Source of the DNA: Membranipora membranacea
Lineage: Eukaryota; Bryozoa; Gymnolaemata; Cheilostomatida; Membraniporidae
DNA length: 60,000 bases
Direction: 5' to 3'
NCBI GenBank assembly: GCA_914767715.1
Contig: OU612072.1
Span: 20,338,001 to 20,398,000, forward strand
Shown: positions 59,755 to 60,000 of the stretch, piece by piece
Numbering within the stretch: position 1 is the stretch's first letter
Layout: each line of letters opens with the position of its first letter
Position numbers and translations under genes: made by a program
The notes under the pieces: model-generated
What the model saw: only the letters and a program-made list of their open reading frames with translations
Told to the model about the DNA's origin: nothing
Database searches by the model: none

Positions 59755-60000
59755 TTACTCAATAATATCGCAAAGTTCTCATATTTTTTTGCTGAATTTA
59801 TCGATGGCATATTTTAAATGCTACAAACAAATACTGCCTTGTCAACATGTTTATGACACAGAAATTTTCAGTTGATTCTTTACAGATGTTAATATTTATT
59901 TTATGAGAATATAAATAGTTCCTGTGAGCGGGCTGTGAGTGACATCGCTGATTGAATTATAGTACATAAGTTAGTGCAAATCAGCGAGTGACCCCCCCCC

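Overview
This is eukaryotic, almost certainly metazoan, nuclear DNA. It is AT-rich and mostly non-coding, with short exons bounded by GT/AG introns, many of them phase 1, and abundant DNA transposons, tRNA-derived SINE-like pieces and satellites. The encoded modules (NHL beta-propeller, Thr-rich stalk, HYR-like repeats, Kunitz-like domain, type I membrane proteins) suggest a marine invertebrate. A sponge is my best guess, but nothing here proves it. There are no prokaryotic operons, CRISPR arrays or clear functional tRNA/rRNA genes.

Layout. 1-5.2 kb: a ~353-bp satellite as two head-to-head arrays (six forward units, ~0.67 kb spacer, seven reversed units), so the region is a huge inverted repeat. 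5.5-5.7 kb: a 19-bp G-rich array with a palindrome. 6.07-12.08 kb: a + strand gene for a single-pass membrane protein, with three small inverted-repeat transposons in its introns. 13.0-20.36 kb: one 7.34-kb DNA element with matching terminal inverted repeats and a perfect 11-bp target duplication, stuffed with hairpins and a SINE and without a visible transposase. 20.4-31.4 kb: low gene content with a few tentative exons, a ~350-bp tandem array split by a SINE, and a long AGGG array. 31.4-37 kb: a degenerate segmental array rich in TGATAAG/CTTATCA motifs. Similar modules recur at 43.4-43.7 kb, upstream of the next gene, and at 46 kb.

38.15-43.27 kb (- strand): the best gene of the window. Ten exons give a coherent 747-residue secreted protein: signal peptide, NHL propeller, Thr-rich stalk, four tandem ~57-residue HYR-like modules on separate phase-1 exons, then three further exons. 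46.9-51.0 kb (- strand): its paralogue, with one module plus a transmembrane/cytoplasmic end, but with broken 5' exons. 54.9 kb: an orphan CDKL-type kinase exon. 57.7-58.7 kb (- strand): a Cys-rich/Kunitz-like gene with a one-base frame break. 59.09-59.75 kb: a PIF/Harbinger-like deletion derivative with TTA target duplication.

The most interesting system is the duplicated NHL/HYR-like locus. Its modules expand and decay with their introns, and its upstream DNA shares motifs with a multi-copy array next door. A role in cell-surface recognition is inference only. All gene models were spliced by eye; no homology search was possible.
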